A DNA stretch of 16,545 nucleotides from a bacterium (GCA_021802795.1 JAJZRH010000003.1:1-16545), one strand, 5' to 3'; numbered from the stretch's first letter, positions 6,849 through 13,156 are shown. Translations and numbers: made by a program. The notes: a model not told the origin generated them from the sequence alone.

Positions 6849-7583
6849 ATGACGCACGCGCCGCGCATTTCAATTATCATCCCCACTCTTCGGGAAGAAC
6901 GGTTTCTGGAACGCACGCTGGAGAATCTGAAGAGTCTCACGCTTCCGCACGAAATCATCATCACCGACGGCGGGAGCACGGATGGGACGCTGGATATCGC
7001 CCGCCGGTACACCGACAAGATAACCGTCTGGACTCATCCGCATCGGCAAACCTTCGGCCAGGCGAAGAACGCGGGTGCGGCGCTTGCGACGGGCGAATTC
7101 CTTGTCTTCATTGACGCGGACGTGCTCGTACCGGAACCTCAGGAATTTTTTGAAGAAATGCTCCGCGCATTTGACGGCAATAAAAGGCTTCTGGCGATGA
7201 CGGTCCCGCTCAAACCGTGGCCGGAAAACCATTCATGGGTTGATGCATTTTTCTGCGCTCCGCTCAACTGGTTCTACATCATTTCCAATAACGTGTTCCA
7301 TTCGGGGAACGCCTCCGGTGAATTCCAAATGATACACCGGGAATCTTTCCGGAGGATCGGCGGCTACCACGAGAAGCTTGCTGCGGGAGAGGACAACGAG
7401 GTCTTCCGTCAGATCGCTGCGCACGGACGCACGCTCTCCTACTCTAAGCTGTGCGTGCGGCATTCGCTCCGGCGCCCGCACAAGCTCGGCTGGCTCACCA
7501 CCTACGGCATTTGGATAAAGAACGGCATCTCCGTCGCGCTCCGCAATAAAGCCGCATACAAGGAGTGGTCAGTCGTGCGCTGA
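6849..7583 (+). CDS. Glycosyltransferase family 2
   Basis: A 244-residue GT-A fold sugar transferase. The N-terminus ISIIIPTLREE is typical. TDGGSTDGT (39-47) binds the nucleotide, the DAD motif (89-91) coordinates the metal and sugar nucleotide, and GED (180-182) supplies the candidate catalytic base. No clear membrane span is seen; it may associate with the membrane by the aromatic stretch near 140-150. The substrate is not predictable. The start lies 6 bases after the trxB stop, with only a weak AGGA overlapping that stop. A strong bidirectional terminator follows. It probably builds cell-surface glycans, together with the GT4 gene further right. Confidence 0.88.
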   Translation: MTHAPRISIIIPTLREERFLERTLENLKSLTLPHEIIITDGGSTDGTLDIARRYTDKITVWTHPHRQTFGQAKNAGAALATGEFLVFIDADVLVPEPQEFFEEMLRAFDGNKRLLAMTVPLKPWPENHSWVDAFFCAPLNWFYIISNNVFHSGNASGEFQMIHRESFRRIGGYHEKLAAGEDNEVFRQIAAHGRTLSYSKLCVRHSLRRPHKLGWLTTYGIWIKNGISVALRNKAAYKEWSVVR

Positions 7584-7595
7584 TAAAAAGAAAAC

Positions 7596-7634
7596 CGCCG
7601 AACTGAAAAACGTTCGGCGTTTTTCAGTTCGGCG
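7596..7634. terminator. Bidirectional intrinsic terminator between convergent genes
   Basis: A perfect 17-base-pair inverted repeat (arms 7596-7612 and 7618-7634) has the loop TTCGG. Read on the plus strand, the shorter stem CGCCGAAC/GTTCGGCG is followed by TTTTT. Read on the minus strand, the full stem is followed by a T-rich run (TTTTCTTTTT). It sits between the plus-strand glycosyltransferase and the minus-strand membrane protein. Confidence 0.85.
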
Positions 7635-7645
7635 ATTGAGACCGA

Positions 7646-8011
7646 TCACAGGAAGCAAGCGAGGAACAAGCCGAAGCTTCTCGGCCAGCGCTTCGCCGCT
7701 TTCAGGACGACCCAGATGATGCCCAGGATAAGCCAACCGATCGGATTGCCCCAAAGCATCGCCTTCTTGCCCCAGTCGGTGAACTTGTCCAGTTCCCATC
7801 CGTGGTAATTCCCGTTACTGTCCAGGATGAGTCGCTGAATCGTCAGCCACGCCGTAAGCGGCGCGATGACGAGCGCGAGGAATATTGCCACCGCCACCGC
7901 GATGTGGAAATTGAATCTCATGAAAGCCCAGACGGGCAACAGCACAGTGATGTCCAAAAACATCGCCACGGCCAGAGTGAGTATCCAGAAAGTCTTGCGG
8001 ACCGGTTCCAT
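7646..8011 (-). CDS. Small membrane protein of unknown function
   Basis: A 121-residue hydrophobic protein that I do not recognise. Membrane segments are likely near residues 8-30, 36-60 and 86-106, with a short polar, Trp- and Lys-containing stretch (about 64-86) between the second and third. The start at 8011 is supported by a purine-rich Shine-Dalgarno tract, AAGGAAGGGGGAAGG, just upstream, and by a promoter about 60 bases before the gene. This differs from the leaderless housekeeping genes. It is divergent from the membrane protein at 8206. Coding status is likely because of the promoter, ribosome site and terminator; function is unknown. Confidence 0.7.
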   Translation of the reverse strand: MEPVRKTFWILTLAVAMFLDITVLLPVWAFMRFNFHIAVAVAIFLALVIAPLTAWLTIQRLILDSNGNYHGWELDKFTDWGKKAMLWGNPIGWLILGIIWVVLKAAKRWPRSFGLFLACFL

Positions 8012-8077
8012 AGCCTTCCCCCTTCCTTGTGTTGGCGCCCTTTAGACAAAGAGCAGTGGTGAATTGACCAGTCTTCA

Positions 8078-8105
8078 TATATACCAGAATATTTACTTCC
8101 GTCAA
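8078..8105 (-). promoter_or_regulatory. Sigma-70 promoter of the small membrane protein
   Basis: Minus-strand -35 TTGACG (8100-8105) and -10 TATATA (8078-8083) are separated by 16 bases. Initiation is expected near 8072, leaving a leader of about 60 bases with a strong Shine-Dalgarno tract. Confidence 0.7.
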
Positions 8106-8114
8106 CGAGAGTAT

Positions 8115-8143
8115 TTGACTTCTTGGCATAAAATCGTTACTTT
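8115..8143 (+). promoter_or_regulatory. Probable promoter of the 8206 membrane protein
   Basis: A -35 TTGACT (8115-8120) is followed 17 bases later by the weak -10 TACTTT (8138-8143). TAAAAT at 8129-8134 is a better hexamer but lacks a spaced -35. Either gives a leader of about 55-65 bases, which contains a small hairpin (GCCGC-GGAA-GCGGC at 8169-8182). Confidence 0.45.
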
Positions 8144-8205
8144 ATGGCCTGGTAACTGGTCATTTTTCGCCGCGGAAGCGGCTCAACCATGAAAGCGAGG
8201 TGCGT

Positions 8206-8805
8206 ATGGAAACCGGAGTACTACTGGCGCGCTGGAGCATATTCTCTATGCTCCTGGTGATAGCCGTCATGCTTCTTGACGGAAAGTTCCTCCCTTCCCA
8301 GATGAGCGGAAAGGTCTGGCTCCCGGGAGCTGCGAATGGGGCGATATGGGTGAACCTCGTGTTCCTGTCCGCGGCTCTGTACATCATCGGGGCGTACGCG
8401 GACCAATGGAGCACGAGGGACGTGACCGTGGCGCTCCTCGCCGGAATGGCGGTAAGCTGGCTGTCTTATTTCCTCGTGTACCAACACGGGGAATATGACG
8501 ACGGCCTGTCCCATCCGCTGTCGCTTGCGGGCGTGCTGTTCTTCCTGTACGGCGGCGCCGTCTACGCTGCTCTGGGCCTCTTTTTCTTCTGTACCAGGGC
8601 AACCGTGCCGGATGTCCTCGTCGTCGGGGCGCTCCTGTTCCTCTACGTGCCGGTGGCGAACCATCTCACGCTCGACTGGCTCGACAAACGGTACTTCTTG
8701 GTGTGGTGCCCGCACCTGTTTGCGGGAGAAAAGACGCCGATGGGTTTCATCGTCGGAGGAGACGCTCTGGTCGTGGTGAGCACGATCGTCAAACTGGCTT
8801 GGTGA
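8206..8805 (+). CDS. Multi-pass membrane protein of unknown function
   Basis: A 199-residue protein with about five or six predicted membrane segments (approximate residues 5-25, 45-65, 75-92, 105-128, 135-150 and 178-197) and no motif that I recognise. A conserved-looking aqueous stretch lies at about 92-104 (YQHGEYDDGLSHP). The ATG at 8206 is preferred over the in-frame GTG at 8200 because GAGGTG (8197-8202) then serves as the Shine-Dalgarno site, although its spacing is short. The gene has its own promoter region and terminator, so it is probably monocistronic. Its neighbour on the left is divergent and also a membrane protein of unknown role. Confidence 0.72.
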   Translation: METGVLLARWSIFSMLLVIAVMLLDGKFLPSQMSGKVWLPGAANGAIWVNLVFLSAALYIIGAYADQWSTRDVTVALLAGMAVSWLSYFLVYQHGEYDDGLSHPLSLAGVLFFLYGGAVYAALGLFFFCTRATVPDVLVVGALLFLYVPVANHLTLDWLDKRYFLVWCPHLFAGEKTPMGFIVGGDALVVVSTIVKLAW

Positions 8806-8822
8806 GGCGCACCAAACCGGTA

Positions 8823-8860
8823 TCAGCCCGTCGCGGAAACGCGACGGGCTGAATTGTTTT
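8823..8860 (+). terminator. Intrinsic terminator after the 8206 gene
   Basis: TCAGCCCGTCGCG and CGCGACGGGCTGA form a 13-base-pair stem (8823-8835 with 8840-8852) closed by a GAAA tetraloop and followed by ATTGTTTT. It lies 18 bases after the stop. For the converging minus-strand GT4 gene it lacks a downstream T-run. Confidence 0.85.
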
Positions 8861-9902
8861 ACTGGATGAAAGAAAGGTTCTCTACGAACGCGTCCGTCGA
8901 GCGTTCCCATGAATACGTTTCCGCCTTGGCGCGGCAGTCCGCCGGTGAGAGGTCCAGGCACTTGAGCGCCGCTTCGCGCAGATCGTCGCCCAGATATCCG
9001 TCCTTCCCGTGTGTGACGCTGTCGCGCGGACCCATCACGTCGTGCGCGGCGACCGGCAGGCCGCACGCGAGCGCCTCCACGACAACGAGGCCGAACGTCT
9101 CGGTCCTTGAAGGGAACACGAACACGTCGGCAAGCGAGAGCCAATCCACGAGTTCTTGCCCGCGTTTGAATCCTACGAATTTGTTTTTATCGCCGTAGAG
9201 CGCTTCCAATCGCGGCCGGTCGACGCTGTCCCCGATGACAAGCTTGGTGCCGGGCAGATCCAGTTTGAGGAACTCCCCGGGACTCTTCTCCGGATCCAAG
9301 CGGCTGAAGTACACAAAGACCGGCTTCGGCAGGGGCGAGAGCGGCGGCGCGGGGTTGCGTTTGAAAAGCTCGGTGTCTACTCCAAGCGGCACGATGACCA
9401 CATTTCTGAATCCCATTGATTCCAGTTCCCTTTTAAGGCTTGCGGTGGAGACTATCGTGCGGACGGCGGCGCCATGGAAACGGCGCAGAAGCGCGTTGAT
9501 AGGGCGCAGGAGCCCGCGCAGGCGCACATTCACATAGAGCTGGAGGTGCGTGTGGTACCACGTGGTGAACGGTATCCCCTGCCTGCGGCATGCGGAGCGC
9601 GCCGCCCAGCCCAAGGGGCCCTCGGTCATGAGGTGCACTGCGTCCGGCTTTTGCTCACGCAGCATCCGCCCGACACGGCGGCGCGCAAAGAGCGCGAGCC
9701 GTATCTGCGGATAGAACGGGAGCGGCACGGTCCGGAACTGGCTCGGTTCAATGACCGTGATTTCATACCCGCGCGCCTTGAGCGTTTTGATGTGCGCGTC
9801 CTGCACGCGCACGACGCCGTTTATCTGCGGCGCCCAGGCGTCCGTCACGAGCAATATCTTTTTCACCCCGTTAGAAATAGGATTTTGGCGAGTGGTAGTC
9901 AT
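8859..9902 (-). CDS. Glycosyltransferase family 4 (group 1), mannosyltransferase-like
   Basis: A 347-residue GT-B fold transferase similar to the MgtA/SqdX-type lipid or glycan glycosyltransferases. The Rossmann start KILLVTDAWAPQINGVVR is typical, THLQLY lies in the acceptor region, and the E(x7)E-type donor block PSRTETFGLVVVEALACG sits in the C-terminal domain. The ATG at 9902 is preferred because GGGAGGAG stands 4 bases upstream. An alternative ATG at 9947 overlaps the DedA stop (ATGA) and would add 15 residues (MNPVRNDEQ...). The segment NPISNGVKK at the N-terminus comes from a palindromic repeat rather than from the enzyme family. Second gene of a DedA-GT4 operon, likely in envelope glycolipid synthesis. 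Confidence 0.88.
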   Translation of the reverse strand: MTTTRQNPISNGVKKILLVTDAWAPQINGVVRVQDAHIKTLKARGYEITVIEPSQFRTVPLPFYPQIRLALFARRRVGRMLREQKPDAVHLMTEGPLGWAARSACRRQGIPFTTWYHTHLQLYVNVRLRGLLRPINALLRRFHGAAVRTIVSTASLKRELESMGFRNVVIVPLGVDTELFKRNPAPPLSPLPKPVFVYFSRLDPEKSPGEFLKLDLPGTKLVIGDSVDRPRLEALYGDKNKFVGFKRGQELVDWLSLADVFVFPSRTETFGLVVVEALACGLPVAAHDVMGPRDSVTHGKDGYLGDDLREAALKCLDLSPADCRAKAETYSWERSTDAFVENLSFIQ

Positions 9903-9943
9903 ATTCTCCTCCCGTGCGGTCTGTTCGTCATTTCTAACGGGGT
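9865..9943. repeat. Palindromic repeat (NPVRN/ISNGVKK type) at the start of the GT4 gene
   Basis: Arms 9865-9878 (accccgttagaaat) and 9930-9943 are perfect inverted copies of 14 bases, 51 bases apart. Read in the GT4 frame the ends encode NPVRN and NPISNGVK, peptides that I recall as recurring insertions in Parcubacteria proteins. The unit includes the Shine-Dalgarno site and start codon of the GT4 gene, and its right end abuts the DedA stop codon. Confidence 0.7.
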
Positions 9944-10579
9944 TCATACCCGCTCTCCCCCGTCGGCCGGCCCGTCTTCTATCGCCTGTTCCTCCTTAAG
10001 GAACTTGCGGCGCATGTACCAGGTGAAGAGGTAATAACCGGTGATGACCAGGGCGGCGAAGGCGATGACGTACTGCACATTCTCCAGGATGCGCACCACG
10101 CTCCCGCCGACCGAGGCCCCGAGGTAGTAGCCGGCAAAGAGGAGCGTGCCGTACTGGAGCACGGCGACGATACTGCCGTACTTGAAGAACTTGGAAAGCG
10201 GCATTCGGACCGTTCCGGCGACGACGATGAAGGCCGACGCAATGCCATAGGAGAGCTTGCCGATGAACATCGTCCAAAACGGCTTTTTCTCCCAGATGAT
10301 GCGCACTTGCTCGAGGTGATCCGGCGTGATGCCGATTTTCGCGAGCATGCGCTGAACGAACGCGGTTTTGGCGCCGAAGTGCCCGATGGCGTAATACACG
10401 CCGTCGAGCCCCACGTCGCGAACGAAGAAAAGCGCCGCGAGGAAATACATATTGAAATAGCCGAGCGCCGCGAGCGTCCCTGCGACAAATGCGACCACGG
10501 GACCCTCGACAAGCGACAGCGGAACGAGTATCCAGTAGCGATACTGCAAAATGACCTGCGTGATGAAATCGACCGACAT
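9944..10579 (-). CDS. DedA-family (SNARE-associated) membrane protein
   Basis: A 211-residue integral membrane protein of the DedA/VTT superfamily, whose studied members move undecaprenyl phosphate or phospholipids between membrane leaflets. The N-terminal re-entrant block LSLVEGPVVAFVAGTLAALG fits the family, as does a Gly-rich segment, YYAIGHFGAK. The segment GKLSYGIASAFIVVAGTVRMPLSKFF corresponds to the family's GRFIPGVRT...AGxxRMP block, but the first Arg is Lys and the Pro is Ser. These are two changes in a functionally important motif. The C-terminus is charged. It is the first gene of a two-gene operon with the GT4 transferase (4-base overlap if the upstream GT4 start is used). Confidence 0.75.
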   Translation of the reverse strand: MSVDFITQVILQYRYWILVPLSLVEGPVVAFVAGTLAALGYFNMYFLAALFFVRDVGLDGVYYAIGHFGAKTAFVQRMLAKIGITPDHLEQVRIIWEKKPFWTMFIGKLSYGIASAFIVVAGTVRMPLSKFFKYGSIVAVLQYGTLLFAGYYLGASVGGSVVRILENVQYVIAFAALVITGYYLFTWYMRRKFLKEEQAIEDGPADGGERV

Positions 10580-10590
10580 GACTTTTGGTC

Positions 10591-10596
10591 AGTATA
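10591..10596 (-). promoter_or_regulatory. Possible -10 box of the DedA gene
   Basis: TATACT on the minus strand ends 11 bases before the ATG at 10579, so the leader would be only about 4-5 bases. No Shine-Dalgarno site and no clear -35 box were seen. Confidence 0.45.
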
Positions 10597-10633
10597 CACC
10601 GCTTCGGATGGCGGGATTCCGCCCTTCCGTTTT

Positions 10634-10730
10634 GTGCGCGGTGAGGGACTCGGTCACACATAAAATCCTGCTGGATTTTTGCGCGACCCCGCCTCGGGCC
10701 GACGCCCTCCGGCTTTCGAGCCCGTTACCG
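10634..10730. repeat. tRNA-Val end-copy element (antisense and sense copies)
   Basis: Positions 10634-10652 repeat the tRNA-Val 3' end (10779-10797) in the same orientation with 18 of 19 identical. Positions 10715-10730 carry an inverted copy of the segment 10785-10800 with 14 of 16 identical. The two copies can pair with each other, closing a region that holds the hairpin aaaatcc-tgct-ggatttt (10662-10679) and GC-rich stems. Read in the direction of tRNA-Val transcription the order is tRNA end, terminator hairpin, antisense copy, sense copy. No coding frame is credible here. Confidence 0.65.
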
Positions 10731-10737
10731 GCCAAAA

Positions 10738-10774
10738 AGCGAAAAGCCAGACGGAATCCGTCTGGCTTTTCGCT
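10738..10774 (-). terminator. Palindromic terminator of the tRNA-Ser/tRNA-Val transcript
   Basis: A perfect 18+1+18 palindrome centred on 10756 begins 5 bases after the tRNA-Val 3' end. On the minus strand the stem is followed by TTTTT, as expected for an intrinsic terminator. Confidence 0.8.
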
Positions 10775-10779
10775 TCCTG

Positions 10780-10852
10780 TGCGCGGTAAGGGACTCGAAC
10801 CCCTGACCCTCTCAACGTCAATGAGATGCTCTACCAACTGAGCTAACCGCGC
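10780..10852 (-). tRNA. tRNA-Val (anticodon GAC)
   Basis: A 73-base cloverleaf on the minus strand. The acceptor GCGCGGT pairs with ACCGCGC and the discriminator is A. The D arm is GCTC-AGTTGGTA-GAGC. The anticodon stem TCTCA/TGAGA holds the loop TTGACGT with anticodon GAC. The T loop is GGTTCGAGTCC. CCA is not encoded (CAG follows). It is the second tRNA of a tRNA-Ser/tRNA-Val transcript, 24 bases after tRNA-Ser. Confidence 0.95.
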
Positions 10853-10875
10853 TTGTTTGGGACTATACCATTCTT

Positions 10876-10963
<88 letters not shown>

Positions 10964-10968
10964 GTTTA

Positions 10969-11096
10969 CGGTCGAGGTGGCTGGGGTCGAACGAGTTCGT
11001 CCTCCTCGCGCCTGTCGCTCCGCGACATCGGCGCGTGCCTTTCGGCACCGGATGAAAAGCGAGCAGTCGCTTTTCATCCACTCAGCCACCTCTCCG
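10969..11096. repeat. tRNA-Ser end-copy element in the tRNA leader
   Basis: Positions 11078-11096 repeat the first 19 bases or so of tRNA-Ser in the same orientation. Positions 10969-10995 carry an inverted copy of the same tRNA 5' part, with GAGGTGGCTG exact and then GTCGAA. The copies close a 10-base-pair stem (10974-10983 with 11083-11092) around four hairpins: a perfect 12-base-pair stem (11051-11078, loop gcag), GTGCC-TTTC-GGCAC (11035-11048), a bulged 12-base-pair stem (11007-11035) and CGAAC-GA-GTTCG (10988-10999). A promoter lies directly upstream, so the element is predicted to be transcribed as the leader of tRNA-Ser. Its 5' end mimics a tRNA gene, but no full cloverleaf can be folded. 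Confidence 0.65.
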
Positions 11097-11105
11097 TGTC
11101 CCGCG

Positions 11106-11114
11106 ATTCTAGCA
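11106..11114 (-). promoter_or_regulatory. Promoter of the tRNA-Ser/tRNA-Val transcript
   Basis: Minus-strand TGcTAGAAT is a perfect extended -10, with a candidate -35 TTACCA (11129-11134) 17 bases upstream. Initiation near 11099 falls about 3 bases before the sense copy of the tRNA-Ser 5' end. Confidence 0.65.
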
Positions 11115-11128
11115 TTTTAGAGCGAAAA

Positions 11129-11137
11129 TGGTAAGGT
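11129..11137 (+). promoter_or_regulatory. Promoter of tRNA-Glu
   Basis: TGgTAAGGT ends 8 bases before the tRNA-Glu 5' end, so the primary transcript would start at or within two bases of the mature end. It faces away from the tRNA-Ser promoter, and the two control regions overlap. Confidence 0.5.
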
Positions 11138-11145
11138 TTCAGTAC

Positions 11146-11217
11146 GGCCTCATCGTCTAACGGCTAGGACAGCGCCCTTTCACGGCGTAAATCGGGGTTC
11201 GATTCCCCGTGAGGTCA
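11146..11217 (+). tRNA. tRNA-Glu (anticodon UUC)
   Basis: A 72-base cloverleaf. The acceptor GGCCTCA pairs with TGAGGTC (one G-T pair) and the discriminator is A. The anticodon stem GCGCC/GGCGT holds the loop CTTTCAC with anticodon TTC. The T arm is CGGGG-TTCGATT-CCCCG. CCA is not encoded (CAG follows). Confidence 0.95.
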
Positions 11218-11220
11218 CAG

Positions 11221-11258
11221 CGCACCGCATTGAGCCGCCTTTGTGGCGGCTTTGTGCG
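11221..11258 (+). terminator. Hairpin directly after tRNA-Glu, possible terminator
   Basis: An inner stem AGCCGCC/GGCGGCT (11233-11239 with 11245-11251) and an outer stem CGCAC/GTGCG form a hairpin starting 4 bases after the tRNA. The T-run after it is poor. It occupies the same place as the terminator after tRNA-Val, between the tRNA end and the antisense copy. Confidence 0.5.
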
Positions 11259-11260
11259 TT

Positions 11261-11407
11261 GTGACCTCAAGCAAAGCCTGGGAGGCTTTGCGTCGGGGAA
11301 TCGAAGACCTTGTGAGCATTTTATGGAACGGAGTGAACAGAAAATCCGCAAGGTGTACTGACCCTGTAAGGGTCGATACGCGTAATCGCGGTCCCCGTGA
11401 GGTCACA
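11261..11407. repeat. tRNA-Glu end-copy element (antisense and sense copies)
   Basis: Positions 11392-11407 repeat the tRNA-Glu 3' end (11204-11219) exactly over 16 bases. Positions 11261-11269 and 11294-11305 together form an inverted copy of the tRNA 3' end plus T loop (GTGACCTCA, then CGGGGAATCGAA). They are split by a 24-base insert holding a perfect hairpin, GCAAAGCCT-GGG-AGGCTTTGC. Further stems are ACCTTG/CAAGGT (11307-11312 with 11349-11354), ATTTT/AAAAT inside it, and GACCCT-GTA-AGGGTC (11360-11374). No credible coding frame. Confidence 0.65.
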
Positions 11408-11444
11408 CTCTCGATTCAGCAGAATCGCCTACTGGGTGATTTTG

Positions 11445-11453
11445 TGTTATAAC
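11445..11453 (+). promoter_or_regulatory. Extended -10 promoter of the rlmB-like gene
   Basis: TGtTATAAC ends 8 bases before the ATG at 11462, giving an almost leaderless message without a Shine-Dalgarno site. Confidence 0.6.
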
Positions 11454-11461
11454 TATTTTCA

Positions 11462-12262
11462 ATGCGACCAAAACGGCATGACAAACGCGAGGAGCGGCAC
11501 GCGCGCGGCGGCAAAGCCGCCGGCGGCAAGGTCTATATATACGGCAAGCACGCCCTCATGGAGGCGCTCCAAAACACGCCGAAGGTCATCCGCAAAGTCT
11601 TCCTCGCCGCCGACCTGAGAGATACCGACCTCCGCAAGCTTCTTGAGAAGCATGAGATCCCCGTCTCCCCGCTCGCGAAAGGCTCCGGGAAGGAGCTCGT
11701 GGGGCGCGATACCGCGCACCAGGGTGTCATCGCCGTGATGAATCCCGCTTCCCTGCTCGTTTCGTTCGACGATTTCCTTGCGACGCTGGACACGACGAAG
11801 AACCCGGCTGTCGCCGTGCTCGGCGAGGTGCAAGACCCGCACAATGTGGGCGCCATCATCCGCAGCGCCGCCGCGTTCGGCCTTTCGGCCGTCCTCATTC
11901 CCGAACACAACCAGGCGGGCATCACCGGCGCGGTCGTAAAAACTTCCGCGGGCATGGCGTTCCGCATCCCGCTCGTATCCATCGGCAATGTGAACCACGC
12001 GCTCGGCGTACTGAAAGAAAAAGGATTCTGGACGTACGGCCTCGCCATGGACGGGAAAGCGGCGCTCGGCACGGACGCCTTTGACGCGCCTGCGGCATTC
12101 GTCGTCGGGAATGAAGGAGCCGGCATCCGCGAGAAGACGCTTGCCGCGTGCGACGTCACGCTCTCCATTCCTATGCATCCGCGTACTGAATCCCTGAATG
12201 CCGCCGTCTCCGCCGCGGTCGTGTTTTATGAGTGGTCAAAAAAGCATCCCGAGTTCCTATGA
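11462..12262 (+). CDS. rlmB: 23S rRNA 2'-O-ribose methyltransferase, SpoU/TrmH family (RlmB-type)
   Basis: A 266-residue SPOUT-class methyltransferase that uses SAM to methylate a ribose 2'-OH. RlmB members modify G2251 in the 23S peptidyl-transferase region. A basic N-terminal tail (1-22) precedes the substrate-binding domain (KVYIYGKHALMEAL, 23-36). The three SpoU motifs follow: DPHNVGAIIRSAAAFG (125-140), FVVGNEGAGI (213-222) and IPMHPRTESLNAAVS (236-250). Asn128, Arg134, Glu219 and Asn246 are in the usual places. Exact target (RlmB against TrmH-like) cannot be proven from sequence. The start follows a -10 box by 8 bases, and the stop overlaps the next gene (ATGA). Confidence 0.88.
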   Translation: MRPKRHDKREERHARGGKAAGGKVYIYGKHALMEALQNTPKVIRKVFLAADLRDTDLRKLLEKHEIPVSPLAKGSGKELVGRDTAHQGVIAVMNPASLLVSFDDFLATLDTTKNPAVAVLGEVQDPHNVGAIIRSAAAFGLSAVLIPEHNQAGITGAVVKTSAGMAFRIPLVSIGNVNHALGVLKEKGFWTYGLAMDGKAALGTDAFDAPAAFVVGNEGAGIREKTLAACDVTLSIPMHPRTESLNAAVSAAVVFYEWSKKHPEFL

Positions 12263-13155
12263 GATTCGACCGGCATCTGACTGCAACCCCGTGGAGCGAC
12301 TACGAGCTCCTGGACTCGGGCGACAATATGAAATTGGAGCGCTTCGGCGCCGTTGTTGTCGCGCGTCCTGAAACGCAAGCGTTGTGGAAAAAGCAAAAGC
12401 CCGAACTCTGGAACACGGCGCACGCCGAGTTCGCCTTCCGCGATAAAAAAGGCGCGTGGACGGCAATGAAACCGGTACCCGAGTCGTGGCCGGTCGCATG
12501 GAAGGATACAAAGGCGCTTGCGCGCCTCACCGGTTTCAAGCACACGGGCATCTTCCCCGAACAGGCGCCGAATTGGGAGTGGAGCGCGGAACAAATCTCG
12601 AAACTTGAGAAGCCGCAGGTATTGAATCTGTTCGGCTACACCGGCATCGCATCGGTGGTTGCCGCGCAGGCTGGTGCGTTCGTGACCCATGTGGATGCGT
12701 CCAAGCAGTCGCTTGATTGGGCGCATGAAAATGCGCGGGCTTCCGGCGTGTCCGAGGAGAGCATCCGCTGGATACTGGACGATGCGCTCGCCTTCGCGAA
12801 GCGTGAAGCACGCCGCGGCGCGAAATACGAGGGCATCATCCTGGACCCGCCCGCGTTTGGCCGCGGCGCCAAAGGCGAGGTGTGGAAGATAGAAGAAGAC
12901 CTGCCGAAACTGCTTGAAGCGCTCAAAGAGATTTTCTCGGACAAGCCAGGTTCGTTTTTCCTTGTAAACGGCTACGCCGCCGGTTACGCCCCGCGTGCCT
13001 TTGCACAGGCTGTTGAGAGCACCTTCGGCGCGACCGGCGGCGAGTGCGGCGAACTTTTCATACAGGAAACGTCGGGCGAGCGAGTCATCCCCGCGGGTAT
13101 CTATGTGCGCTTTGCCCGTCACACTACGGACAGTGTGTCGGGCTTTGTGCGATAA
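12259..13155 (+). CDS. Class I SAM-dependent methyltransferase, RlmI/RlmK-like
   Basis: A 298-residue protein with a Rossmann-fold methyltransferase domain. Motif I VLNLFGYTGIAS is at residues 121-132, the acidic SAM contact HVDASKQS at 144-151, and motif IV LDPPAFGRG at 195-203, the latter as in rRNA methyltransferases of the RlmI/RlmL group. The N-terminal about 100 residues form a beta-rich substrate region, but no PUA domain is evident. Target unknown, probably rRNA given its coupling by ATGA overlap to the RlmB-type gene. A longer start at 12232 is open but would overlap rlmB by 31 bases. The stop codon TAA is part of the -10 box of the next gene. Confidence 0.8.
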   Translation: MRFDRHLTATPWSDYELLDSGDNMKLERFGAVVVARPETQALWKKQKPELWNTAHAEFAFRDKKGAWTAMKPVPESWPVAWKDTKALARLTGFKHTGIFPEQAPNWEWSAEQISKLEKPQVLNLFGYTGIASVVAAQAGAFVTHVDASKQSLDWAHENARASGVSEESIRWILDDALAFAKREARRGAKYEGIILDPPAFGRGAKGEVWKIEEDLPKLLEALKEIFSDKPGSFFLVNGYAAGYAPRAFAQAVESTFGATGGECGELFIQETSGERVIPAGIYVRFARHTTDSVSGFVR

Positions 13156-13156
13156 T
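13148..13156 (+). promoter_or_regulatory. Promoter of the DHH gene, overlapping the upstream stop codon
   Basis: TGcGATAAT is an extended -10 whose TAA is the stop codon of the methyltransferase gene. A weak -35, CGGACA (13127-13132), lies 18 bases upstream, and a small hairpin (CACACT/AGTGTG, 13119-13136) covers it. The next ATG is 6 bases downstream, so the message would be leaderless. Confidence 0.6.

Noticed and set aside
10634..10800. Phage or integrative-element attachment sites at tRNA-Val
   Set aside because: The direct repeat is there, but only 125 bases lie between the copies, no integrase is present, and an inverted copy is also there, which att sites do not explain.
10969..11096. 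A fourth tRNA gene upstream of tRNA-Ser
   Set aside because: The first 19 bases match tRNA-Ser, but there is no matching acceptor 3' strand, anticodon arm or proper T arm.
11107..11461. T-box or amino-acid riboswitch before the rlmB-like gene
   Set aside because: The structured sequence before the gene contains a copy of tRNA-Glu ends, but no T-box specifier or antiterminator motif was found, and the gene has its own -10 box directly before the start.
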